Below are positions 45,524 through 64,000 of a stretch of DNA of 64,000 nucleotides, piece after piece. Every line of letters begins with the position of its first letter. Position 1 is the first letter of the stretch. Origin of the DNA: Diadema setosum (taxonomy: Eukaryota; Echinodermata; Echinoidea; Diadematoida; Diadematidae); the NCBI RefSeq assembly GCF_964275005.1, contig NC_092705.1:3302453-3366452 (forward strand). Reading direction: 5' to 3'. Both the position numbers and the translations under genes were made by a program. Under the pieces are notes generated by a model. That model saw only the letters and a list, made by a program, of their open reading frames with translations. It did no database searches and was not told the DNA's origin.

Positions 45524-46082
45524 AGGGAAGATAAACCCCAAGAACAATGTGGATTGAGTGAAAGCAGCAACATTAGTAGAACACATCAGTGAAAGTTTGA
45601 AGAAAATCGGACAATCGATGGAAAAGTTATAAATTTTTAAAGTTTTGGTGTTGGAACCGCTGGATGAGGAGACTACTAGAGGTTATGACGTATGAGTGGA
45701 CTACAATATCAAGAAAATATAAAGAAAATACTACAAAAATCCATTTTTCATGAAAATTACAAATTCCATCAACTTGATATTGACATATGTTAGGGTAGCA
45801 ATTATTCCCCCTGCTTTCTGAAAGCGGTTGGTCCACTACTCTTTCATAATTCTAGAAAAGTGAATTTTTGTTGAATATCCTTTATATTTTCTTTGTATTG
45901 TTGTCCACTCATACGTCATATCCTCTAGTAGTCTCCTCATCCAGCGGTTCCAACACCAAAACTTTAAAAATTCATTTAAACTTTTGCATCGATTGTCCGA
46001 TTTTTCTCAAACTTTCACTGATGTGTTCTACTAATGTTGCTGCTTTCACTCAATCCACATTGCTCTTTGGGTTTACCTTCCT
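45524..46082. mobile_element. TTAA hairpin MITE, copy E (variant termini)
   Basis: Interior as in copies A-D (GTTTGAAGAAAATCGGACAA, CCGCTGGATGAGGAGACTAC), but the ends read AGGGAAGATAAACCCCAAGA instead of AGGACAAGTTCACC. TTAA at 45520-45523 and 46083-46086. It represents a subfamily with exchanged termini. Confidence 0.85.
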
Positions 46083-46519
46083 TTAAGAATGCTGGGGCTA
46101 TGTACTGGTTGGAAGTTAACAATGCACATGTACATGTACAATTTCATATCAATTACACAAAATATAACTGACATTCAACAAAAATGTTTGTCCAATGTCA
46201 AACCCAGAGGTGCTCACCATCAAATTTCCTCAAACCCTGTAAAAATTCTGGATATTCACCAGAACATTTTTAATAACACTTTGCTCTCAATACAGAGTCA
46301 TTGTGAAGAGAAACCAGAAGGAGATGCACACCACTTGGCAACAGCTTATGTTAGAAAACAAAGTTCTGTATAAGAAGCATTCTGACAATCCTCATCCTAC
46401 ACAACAATACTTTGTAGAAGCGCAAAGAAATTGCACACATTATTGCTAGATCCGCATGTAATAAAAGTCCAGTATGTCCATAGTTTTAGCATTCCTACAT
46501 AATCTGCAGCAAGTTCTGT

Positions 46520-46735
46520 GTACTGTAAAACACCATATATTTGCGGCATGAAATTTTTGCGAATTTGAGCCAATGGCCTTTTTCACAGCATGAAATTTTC
46601 ACGAGTTCCCTCTAACATTCAATGCATACAGTGTAGATCAAAAACTTTCATGTGCATTTTAATTTCATGAATCTTGACTCTAGTGAAATTTGCGAAAGTA
46701 AAATGCACGCGAACATTCCTCGTTTTATAGCACAT
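46520..46735. mobile_element. Non-coding repeat with AATTTTCGCGAA motifs, copy 2
   Basis: ACACCATATATTTGCGGCAT, a GAAATTTTTGCGAATT block, CATTCAATGC and AAAATGCACGCGAACATTCC occur in the same order as in 39332-39525. The ends ACTGTAAAACACC and GTTTTATAGCAC are roughly complementary (GTAAAAC/GTTTTA). Confidence 0.6.
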
Positions 46736-48207
46736 TTGTTCCCTACATTCTTTTTCAATTTTAGAATAAATGTATATTGGGAATTTATGCAATTTCCTAT
46801 TCAAAACAGATTTCGGACACATTCATCTGCTCATGACAAGTTGTCACATAAACTTACTTCTTCTTTAATCCACTCATTCGAATCGTCTTTTGGCAGAAGC
46901 ACTTTATTAGTTTAGATTCAAATGCACCTGACATAAAACATTGTCATTTTGCCAAAGTGGTTTCTCCATATCAATTTCCTGATGATACCATTAAATATAA
47001 ATGAATGATCTAGTATGTTTGTACTGTTCATAAGTGATAATACGCCCTTGGAATGATTGTATGAAGTACACTATGCCTATTTCGGCTTGTGACATTACTG
47101 ATACTGATGTTGATCATCAAATGCATATGGCTGTGTCAATCACGTAAAACCTCAACTCATGTGCACTAGATACAGTGCATGTTAATAGAATCATTCTGTT
47201 CCACTCAACTTATACCTTGTATCACTATACCTGAATCAATAATCTGCAATACATAGTAAACTCAATTGCAAGGTAACATTTACATGTAAATATACAGCAC
47301 ATAAACAAAAATAGAAAATTAAAGTTTTTTTTTAAATCCCTTTTTGGACATTATATCATATTTTGAAAAAAATATAAAACAGTATAAAATATGGCAAAAC
47401 CAAAAGAAAGGTATTTTGAGTGTGATCATGCCAACTTTTGAAAGTTTGGCTTTAGAACTAATAATCATTTACCAATACAGCATTTGGGAAAGGATTGGAA
47501 CTTTGGTTGCATCATCATCAAGAACAAAAAGCACCAGTTTTGGGTGAGTTGAAAGTTCATTTCATTAACAGCTTCTTCATGCAATGAGAGGGTAGGTAAA
47601 AACAGTCAAAAAACAGACTGAATTTTAAAGATCTATGCACCTTGTAATCATCTAAAACACATATTTATAATTTGCAAATAATTCTAGCCATCTTGCTTGG
47701 TGGCTTGTAAGTTTTCATACTCCCCTGACTGAGTGGTAATGCAAGTTTGGCACTCCATTTGATACATGTATGATGTTTTTAATATTAATTACTCAGTGAA
47801 AATATGAATAACACAAGGATACAGTGTCAGGTACTTGGAATGTCCATAAGCAGCAAGATGCTGATTCTCTCTCTCCTTTGCAATTAACAGATGACAGTTG
47901 GTCTAGGATTGGTTATCAGACACAGAGCTGCATTCTGTGCAGTATAGGTTTCAAAATATTACCTGCCTTCAAATACGAGAGAGAGTGTGAAGCTTGTTAT
48001 CTGCATGAAAGAATCAAAGAAAGTCAATAATGATCTGGCATTATTTCAGAATTCACATCACTGCCGACTTTTCACATGTGGCCGAGCACCGCATAAGAAT
48101 ACCTGCACCTTATTGCAATGGAAATACAAATTATGCAAATAATATCAACTCTTTTTGCAATATGTTTTCTTCAGCTGATCAGCTGGTGCCTGCAATACGA
48201 GCAAAGT
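46736..48207. other. No coding feature; probable CEP19 3' UTR and flank
   Basis: AT-rich sequence after the minus-strand CEP19 stop. ATTAAA (minus) near 47775-47780 could be a polyadenylation signal. No repeat identified. Confidence 0.3.
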
Positions 48208-48711
48208 CTAAAACATAGGATCAGAGTCCTCCTCCGAGTCCCATCCACTTGATTCAATCGGAGGACCATCCTTATCAAAATCGACCTCGACTTCATATTG
48301 GAAATCTGGGTCTCCGGGCTTCCTTCTGTTCTTTTCGAACGTCTCGTCCATAATGGCCTTCTTTTCCTTCAGCGCCCGGTCGTCCAGCTTGTTGAGGTTC
48401 TCGTTGGGGTCAATGCCCATGTCGGCACCGATCTTGTTGAGGGCATCGTCGAGGCGCATCCCGCCCTGCCGCTCCTGGATGACGCGGAGGAGCTTCTCCA
48501 GCTGGCGTGGACTGATCTGCTGGATGAGCTCCCGGTGCTTGGGGTTGGAGTTCAGCTCCTCGATGGTGCTCTTGATGTTGGAGTGCTTGTTGAACTTGCG
48601 CAGAGGGAGCGAACGCTGCCGCTTCTTGCCAGACTGCTCTTCGATGTAAGTCACAATCAGTGTTGGCGGATCAACCCTGATCCCACACTTCTTTGGCATT
48701 AGTGCCATCAT
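48208..48711 (-). CDS. CEP19: CEP19, centrosomal protein of 19 kDa
   Basis: The 167-residue protein is recognisable as CEP19. The vertebrate protein sits at the mother centriole and ciliary base, where it binds FGFR1OP/CEP350 and recruits RABL2 to allow intraflagellar transport entry (family knowledge). Conserved features seen: MMALMPKKCGIRVDPP at the start (human MMCTAKKCGIRFQPP), the RQRSLPLRKF basic patch, NPKHRELIQQISPRQLEKLL, the NLNKLDDRALKEKKAIMDE helix, FEKNRRKPGDPDF and the acidic tail GWDSEEDSDPMF. Human CEP19 is 163 residues (as I recall), so this is full length. The coding sequence is in one exon. An acceptor (TATTTTCAG on minus) at 48802 and a donor near 50206 suggest a spliced 5' UTR. 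No damage is seen. Confidence 0.93.
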   Translation of the reverse strand: MMALMPKKCGIRVDPPTLIVTYIEEQSGKKRQRSLPLRKFNKHSNIKSTIEELNSNPKHRELIQQISPRQLEKLLRVIQERQGGMRLDDALNKIGADMGIDPNENLNKLDDRALKEKKAIMDETFEKNRRKPGDPDFQYEVEVDFDKDGPPIESSGWDSEEDSDPMF

Positions 48712-48801
48712 TCATAAAAAATCTTGGGTTGCAGGTAACTGATCTAAAAATCTCCAGATAAGCCTTCTGCAGCCAAGTAATCAAAATGAAGACTCTGTCA
48801 T
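48712..48801 (-). other. CEP19 5' UTR part of exon 2, with a short upstream ORF
   Basis: On the minus strand the exon starts right after TTGCTTATTTTCAG. Its first bases are ATG ACA GAG TCT TCA TTT TGA (48801-48781), a six-codon upstream ORF about 70 bases before the main start. Splicing is inferred from the acceptor signal only. Confidence 0.55.
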
Positions 48802-50206
48802 CTGAAAATAAGCAAGTGAAAAGATTGTTCAACGTTAGCAGTACAATCAAACATTCAGGGGGTTTTCCCAGTGATTATAATGATATACAGAAATTAATAT
48901 ATGTAGGCCTACCAATTTTAAGGAAATCTGGACTTGGTTGAACAGATGTGATCCCTCAGACCTGGCTAAAACTGTGGCTTGGCTTCAGAGTATATCTAGC
49001 AAAGTTACAGATGGTAACTTCAGTGCACAAACTAAATGTTATTGCAAACAGAGCTCTCTGAAGCAGCACCTCTTTTCTTTTTTTAAAGTTGATTTACAAC
49101 ATGATTTGAAATGAAATGTAGATTTAGTTCTGCAAGTATATACTATAACCTTCTGAAGTACTTGCTTTCTGGTAGGACTTTCTTTTTCCTTTCTTTGTGA
49201 GAATCATCTGTGCATAAAACTCCAAGATGACAAACCATTTCCCACTTTTTTTTAAAGTTTTTCGCAGTAAAAAGCCAGACAACAGTTGCATACAGTATTT
49301 GCAGACATGATCAAGAAATGGTCTCCACCCTGACCTGAACTGTGATATCTTTATAGACAATCATTATTGACATGTAAAACTCAAGTTGAAATTCAAAGAC
49401 GCTGTCTTGTCTCTGAAGAAAAAAAAAAAAAAAAATTAAGTGTCCCCCAGTAGCATCCAGGATGCTATAGATCCATTGGCTTGGTCTTTACTTGCACATA
49501 GCAAATTTTTATAGAGTTTGTATATAATTGATTACACATTTTGTATTTGCCATTTGTAAATGACACCTTCCAGAAGGCTGCCCTACCAATTATCAGAAGG
49601 TTGCAGCCTCCCGTAGGGTCCAAAATGCTGTAAGCCTGGCAGCCTGATTTTTATTTGCACGCACATGACATTTTATTGTAAATAGTTACATCTGCATAAT
49701 AGCACTTCAAGCACCATCGGCCAACGTCGTCATCGCACAGCCCATCCCAGTTTAGCTTCGACGAGCTGCTACAGGGATTATCATTTCAAGATTCAAGATT
49801 CAAAATACCAGTGTACACTCTGTCCGTTGCCGTTGGGTTGGCCTTTGATGTCACCATGTATGCTGTGTACCATCCCCGTATAGCTTCCTACAAAAACTGC
49901 AACAGGTCAAGTACAACGTATGATTTTCAAAGAGCGGCGTTGGGCTGTCTCGCATATCTAACACTGTAACAGTTAGACTTAACAGCGGATACCTGCATGT
50001 CGCATGTCATGTCATGACACATGTGCAATGTTATTTGCGCAGATTTTCTCCTGACACGATATTGAATATGTGGGGCATGTGATACGCAAGAAAAGAAAAA
50101 AAAAAAAACGCCACTGCACAAGACCTATATACGAGTCATTTTACAAGGGTTTAACCGATCATACAAGTATACGATACATTGATATCATAAGAGGTATCCC
50201 ACCTAC
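48802..50206 (-). other. Putative CEP19 intron 1
   Basis: Bounded on the minus strand by AATATTTCCAG|GTAGGTGGG near 50206 and the acceptor at 48802. Contents are AT-rich with A-runs (49423-49436, 50096-50108); no element recognised. Confidence 0.45.
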
Positions 50207-50300
50207 CTGGAAATATTTGCAGACACGATGTAGGGGCCTTCGTTGACGAATTTGCTCTGTCTTTATAGTGATTAAAAGATCAGATTCCATCTATTATTGT
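50207..50300 (-). other. Putative CEP19 first exon (5' UTR) and promoter side
   Basis: Sequence ends with a strong donor consensus (CAG|GTAGGT). The transcription start is unknown; no TATA box stands out. Upstream to 51087 no other feature is seen. Confidence 0.4.
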
Positions 50301-51087
50301 TCATTCAAATCGAGTGGGAGACTATGGTACGCCAAGTGATAAACCAACTGCATATTATTGTGCGTGGTCAATAATTGAGGGGAAATGGTCAAGCGAGACA
50401 GAGCGCCATCTGTTGTCATGAATGAAATACTTCACATGCATAATGTTGACTTGAATGATTATGTTGATTCATGTCACCCTAAACGTCACCATTTAAATAA
50501 TTATATGGCCAAATGATTATCTAAATACATGCCACATATCTTAAAACAATGTTTTCTAATACATTTTCTTCAGAGTACTCAGAGAACTTCTATCACATAA
50601 ATCTTCCAAACCTTTTGCCGGTGAATGACATCATCTGTCAATCATTGTTAAAGTTCTAATATGAATACATGCAATAAAAGACATTAGAAAGCACTTTCCC
50701 CGAACCTTAGCGTAATTTGCATGTTTTTATTTTACTCATACGATTAGTAAAAACATTGTAGGGAAACTATGTACCGGTAACATTACTTGCAAGAAAGATA
50801 CATGTTATTACAACACAATAGCTTTTATTAATAGGTAACTGTATAGTTGTTAATCACTAGAATGTTTCATGGACATTTAGAAACTCACACATAATATGGA
50901 TATACAGTATAGTGCATGTCATATTCGAGTGATTATTATGGGCGTATGTGTGTCCGTGCGTGTGTATGCGCGTATATTTAATCTATTATCACACGTATTT
51001 TCACGCTGCACATCATAATGTGCCGTCGAGTTCACCTATTTTTTATGGATCTTGAAAACTCTCTCACTCCGTAATCGCTAGTCTTCT

Positions 51088-51230
51088 GGTGGCATTTCAT
51101 GAAGCACTTTGTCTGACAAAGTTGTCGGACAAATTTGCTCTCAGCCAATCAGATGCAAGGATTTCAGTAGCTTGTAACAGTTTGTCAGAAAAATATCCGA
51201 CCAAAATGCTTCATGAAAATGCCCCCCCCC
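51088..51230 (-). mobile_element. 140-bp MITE, GGCATTTCATGAAGC ends, copy 2
   Basis: Left end GGTGGCATTTCATGAAGCAC, right end ATGCTTCATGAAAATGCCCC; the interior matches the copy at 17883-18022 in reverse (TTGTCGGACAAATTTGCTCT, AGCCAATCAGATGCAAG). It is followed by a C-run to 51238. Confidence 0.8.
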
Positions 51231-51381
51231 CCCCCCCCGGTCTAGTCATTTCAAATTTATTTTCATGATTTGGTTTTCAAATCAGGTAGATTATATGGAA
51301 TGCTCAGTACAGCTAAACATTTAACAAGTCGAATTACGAAAAGTTCCTAAATACACTTTTTAAAGTATTTTTGCAAACATT

Positions 51382-51383
<2 letters not shown>

Positions 51384-51433
<50 letters not shown>
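51384..51433. repeat. (TA)n microsatellite
   Basis: About 25 TA units. The rest of 51231-52518 shows no exon or repeat that I recognise and would include the promoter of the three-finger gene. Confidence 0.95.
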
Positions 51434-51436
<3 letters not shown>

Positions 51437-52518
51437 TTGAACAAGACAGGTAAAGGATATAATATCATTACGTGTCATGATAGCGGCATCCCAAGCACAC
51501 TGTGTCAAAGTAACCAATGCCATTACTGCACTTCGCCTCGTTCCTTCGACTAACGTTCAAACACTCAAAGAACAGATCGAGACGAACTCGCGCATAAGTG
51601 TTTTATGATGAATATATTTAGAAATATTGGAGAATTACTCACACACCGTGTGGATATAAATGAATTAAGAAGACAATTCAGTTCGGGTTGAGGTAGAACA
51701 AAATAATTGATCGAGGGTAATAAGATTTCTACGAGCGGGTCTGAAGTCAAAATAGAATATCTTGAAGTCATCGCTATTTTCAGTCGGAAAAAGACATCTA
51801 CAAGAAGACCTGAATTAGGAATCAACAAACTGAACTATTAATAGCAAAAGAAGGGTATTATCTGGCCGGTGCAACATGTCGTTTTTTGCAGTATTTGCAG
51901 ACTAGCATGAACACTCGAATGAAGTGAGAATAATAGGTTATCAAAGCAACGCCTGTACCGCCGAGTCTACACACTCAACTCGGAAAGGGGATACTCCCCA
52001 ACGGCGTTGCCCCTTTCCCTCAACACAGGAAAAGTGCCATTTCGCTTCTTACAACACTTGCGGATGCGTGGCGACAAGCCTACAAGATAAAGTTTCTGAT
52101 TGACGCATACAACCCAGTGTTGATGGTGGTTCGCATGTGTTATAAGAAGTCCTTGTAAACCCCGCGTCTCACACTGATTTTCAGCGCAAGATGGTCGAGA
52201 AAAGAATTTTCTGCGTGCGGAGCGCACGATGACCCGCTCCTCTGAAGATGCACTGTCCAGAAATCCCGAGTTGTCAAAGCCCTCTTGAACTCTTCCCGCA
52301 ACTACAAGTAATTAAGCTGCTTGCGACAAGCAAATGTCAGAGATCTGGCTGCTCTCCGGCTGTGGAAGTAAGTGGCTTGCCCCAAATGTGACGTCAATGA
52401 CATGTATTCCGCCCTTTGCACGAACTTCTGCCCCACAACCGACTGCGACAGAGAGAGAGGGGGTAGCGAGGCAAGGCCCCCTGCCATCGGCTGAATCACC
52501 ACCGCTCGCAGTCCAAAA

Positions 52519-62076
<9,558 letters not shown>

Positions 62077-62505
62077 GTCAGTTGGTCACTCGTTGTCGGT
62101 CCTGGTGTCCTCATCAATGCATCCATTGATGGAGGAAATGAACCCAGAGAAGATCACGAAATGTAGCCATGGTTTATCAAAAATCATGAACAGCAGCTGA
62201 ATTCCTCATAATCATGATAATTGGCAAAAACGAACAGACAGATACTACCAATAAACGTGAAAGACACAATCATACAGCAACAATAATCAATGAAAGTGTC
62301 GATTCTAGGTCGACAGTTTAGTGGCTCCTTGAGCACAATCTAAGAAATTCAGCACCTTTTAGGAGATTTGCGATTTTTTTTTGACACTGTCGACATGCAT
62401 GTCACGGTCGGCAATTTTGATTATAACAAACATTCAGTGAATACCAAATGATTTCTCGGTTACGTGATTTGAACAGTTCGTTCCCCCTTCCCATTAATAC
62501 CTATA
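62077..62505. other. Intron 3 start, no feature
   Basis: Begins with donor GTCAGT at 62077. No further three-finger exon is readable. Confidence 0.5.
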
Positions 62506-62514
62506 GGTTTGAAG

Positions 62515-62796
62515 GGTTACAGCTCTTCATTCCAAAGGTTCGTTATTCCGAAGGCTCTTTATTCCTAAGATTCGTTATTCCGAAGGTTCATTGTTCCGAA
62601 TTTCATTTTCGGATTAACCAATCTTCGGAGTAACGAACCTTCGGAATAACGCCACAAATTTTCGGATTAACGAACCCTTTTTCATTTTCGGATTAATGAA
62701 CCTCTAGGTATAGGAAATTTGCGTATTTCGGATTAATGACCCTTCGGAATAACAAACCTTCGTAATAGCGAACCTTCGGAATAACGAACAGCACCC
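62515..62796 (-). mobile_element. Foldback element, second copy, perfect 9-bp duplication
   Basis: It begins GGTTACAGCTCTTCATTCC and ends CCTTCGGAATAACGAACAGC plus ACCC, i.e. the reverse orientation of 16185-16640. The 9-bp GGTTTGAAG occurs at 62506-62514 and 62797-62805. Internal TTCGTTATTCCGAAGG modules are shared, as is CTCTAGGTATAGGAAATTTG (compare AAATTCCCTATACCTAGAGG at 16262-16281). 282 bp, non-coding. Confidence 0.88.
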
Positions 62797-62805
62797 GGTT
62801 TGAAG

Positions 62806-63558
62806 AGGGGTTTTCTTTTTCATATCTATAAACTAAGATAGGTGAGTTTGTGAGTACATAAAGTACATGTCTTCAACGTGACACAGGAGTTACTTTCCCT
62901 GTATTTAAGGGAGAAAAGGTCATTTCCTGTCACTGCATGGTGTTTGCGGAAATGACGTTATTGTCACCTGACCAAGACGTTTATTATGAGGTGCACATGA
63001 TGAATGGGACCATGTTTGCTGACGTTTTCTCAAACTGTTGTGATCTTGTTCGATACTTGTGCCGTGTAACTCAGACTGTTACTTAAGACTCATCGCTTTT
63101 TGTTGTAAATATCTTGTCTCCAATGTGACTCACCTTTACTAAACTAACAGACTGAAGTCTGTGTTCATTAGGTTTGATGGGTTAGTGCCTCATGTCATAC
63201 AGATAATGATCTATGAAGTACATGGGGTTTAACAAAACATTATAATACAAGAATGTTGCTGAACATAGTTACTTTCCGTGTATAGATGGATTACTCGTCA
63301 GTCAATTACGTCCTATACGTCTGACTGATGACTGTCGTAGGCAGTTGTGTTGTGCGCCCTATCTATGAAAAAAATATACCCATGGAGGTATTATACCTTC
63401 TTGATGTACCTTACGGCGCACTAGGGTCTTTGCAAACAGTGCGTTTAGTGTTTCGCAACGATCAAGTCTTATTTAGAGAAACCATTACCACCCTAGATTC
63501 ACTGCTATCAGAAGAAAAAGAAGCTATGACAAGGTACCAACAAGACTATGGACTTGAT
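62806..63558. other. No gene recognised
   Basis: An open stretch at 63328-63588 ends inside the MITE that follows and shows no known domain. Nothing else was seen. Confidence 0.35.
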
Positions 63559-63864
63559 GGCCCGAATTCACGAATGTGGTACAAATGAAACCATGGTTTA
63601 AACCATGGACAAAAACCATGGAGCGCCAAGTGTCGCACGGAATATTTCGTTACGAAATTGGTCATTTCGTCGACAAAATGACCGTTTCGTTAACGAAATG
63701 TTCATTTAGTTACAAAATGTTGTCATTTCGTTACAAAATAATCATTTCATCGACGAAATGACTGACTTCGTAACGAAATATTCCATGGGACACTTGGCGC
63801 TCAATGGTTTTTGTCCATGGTTTAAACCATAGTTTCATTTGTACCACCTTCGTGAATTCGGGCC
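63559..63864. mobile_element. Foldback MITE, GGCCCGAATTCACGAA ends
   Basis: Left GGCCCGAATTCACGAATGTG and right CGTGAATTCGGGCC are inverted. The arms go on through GGTACAAATGAAACCATGG, TTTAAACCATGGACAAAAAC and GAGCGCCAAGTGTC, about 85 bases each. The middle repeats ATTTCGTTACGAAAT-type palindromes. About 305 bp; no clear target duplication. Confidence 0.8.
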
Positions 63865-63982
63865 CTCGCGTTTGTCATTTCTTTAAGTTCGTGTGTGTTT
63901 AGATTTGAAAGACTTGTGACCAAGCGTGTGAGTAAATTTAAACATGCTTACCGGACGTGTTGATAAAGATTGTGAGGTTTTT

Positions 63983-63999
63983 GTGCGCGCGCGCGCGCG
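63983..63999. repeat. (GC)n run at the window end
   Basis: GCGCGCGCGCGCGCG at the edge, continuing possibly beyond the window. Confidence 0.8.
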
Positions 64000-64000
64000 T

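Noticed and set aside
63328-63588. An 86-residue open frame near the window end
   Set aside because: Its last residues come from the foldback MITE and the rest matches nothing I recognise; it is also not a three-finger exon.

Overview
The window looks like nuclear DNA of a marine invertebrate deuterostome, most likely an echinoderm and probably a sea urchin. The reasons are AT-rich, repeat-dense DNA, small exons in kilobase introns with GT/AG borders, Tx1/L1-like LINEs, many hairpin MITEs (some resembling families I remember from echinoid genomes) and animal-only genes such as CEP19. There are no operons, ribosome binding sites or CRISPR arrays. The organism call is inference, since I could not search a database.

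Three host genes are supported. (1) A five-exon short-chain dehydrogenase of the RDH11-14 type, closest by eye to RDH13, on + at about 28.77-35.95 kb. (2) CEP19, a centrosome/cilium protein, on - with its coding sequence in one exon at 48.2-48.7 kb and a probable 5' UTR exon near 50.2 kb. (3) A secreted or membrane-anchored Ly6/uPAR three-finger protein on +: signal-peptide exon at 52.52 kb, further exons at 60.35 and 61.80 kb, continuing past the window. The RDH and CEP19 genes converge; CEP19 and the Ly6 gene diverge. They share no obvious pathway.

The rest is mostly repeats. 0-1.84 kb: a Tx1/L1-like LINE fragment on -. 2.9-4.1 kb: a MITE-like block and a 15-bp minisatellite. 5.75-11.02 kb: five tandem arrays in a row with different unit lengths. 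11.86-15.76 kb: a nearly complete but dead Tx1/L1-like LINE on +. 16.17-17.75 kb: an inverted-repeat element carrying two nested insertions, one a foldback element with a 9-bp target duplication. 18-20.9 kb: small MITEs, a LINE relic and short tandem arrays. 21.3-24.6 kb: a dimeric satellite-like array split by a young LINE tail. 26-28.4 kb: a cluster of palindromic mini-elements, two hAT-like MITEs and a Helitron-like stretch. The RDH introns and flanks hold copies of a TTAA-flanked hairpin MITE (five in the window). The Ly6 gene's long first intron holds pogo/Tigger-like, LINE, SINE and TTAA MITE copies. The intron just before its third exon is largely a pyrimidine-rich minisatellite.

Most notable: a 9-bp-TSD foldback family built from 16-bp modules (two copies with duplications, plus one bare terminus); two adjacent mini-elements whose identical 32-bp cores lie in opposite orientation between matching inverted repeats; and the three-exon Ly6 gene joined by matching splice phases. 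I saw no endogenous retrovirus or other virus-like element.
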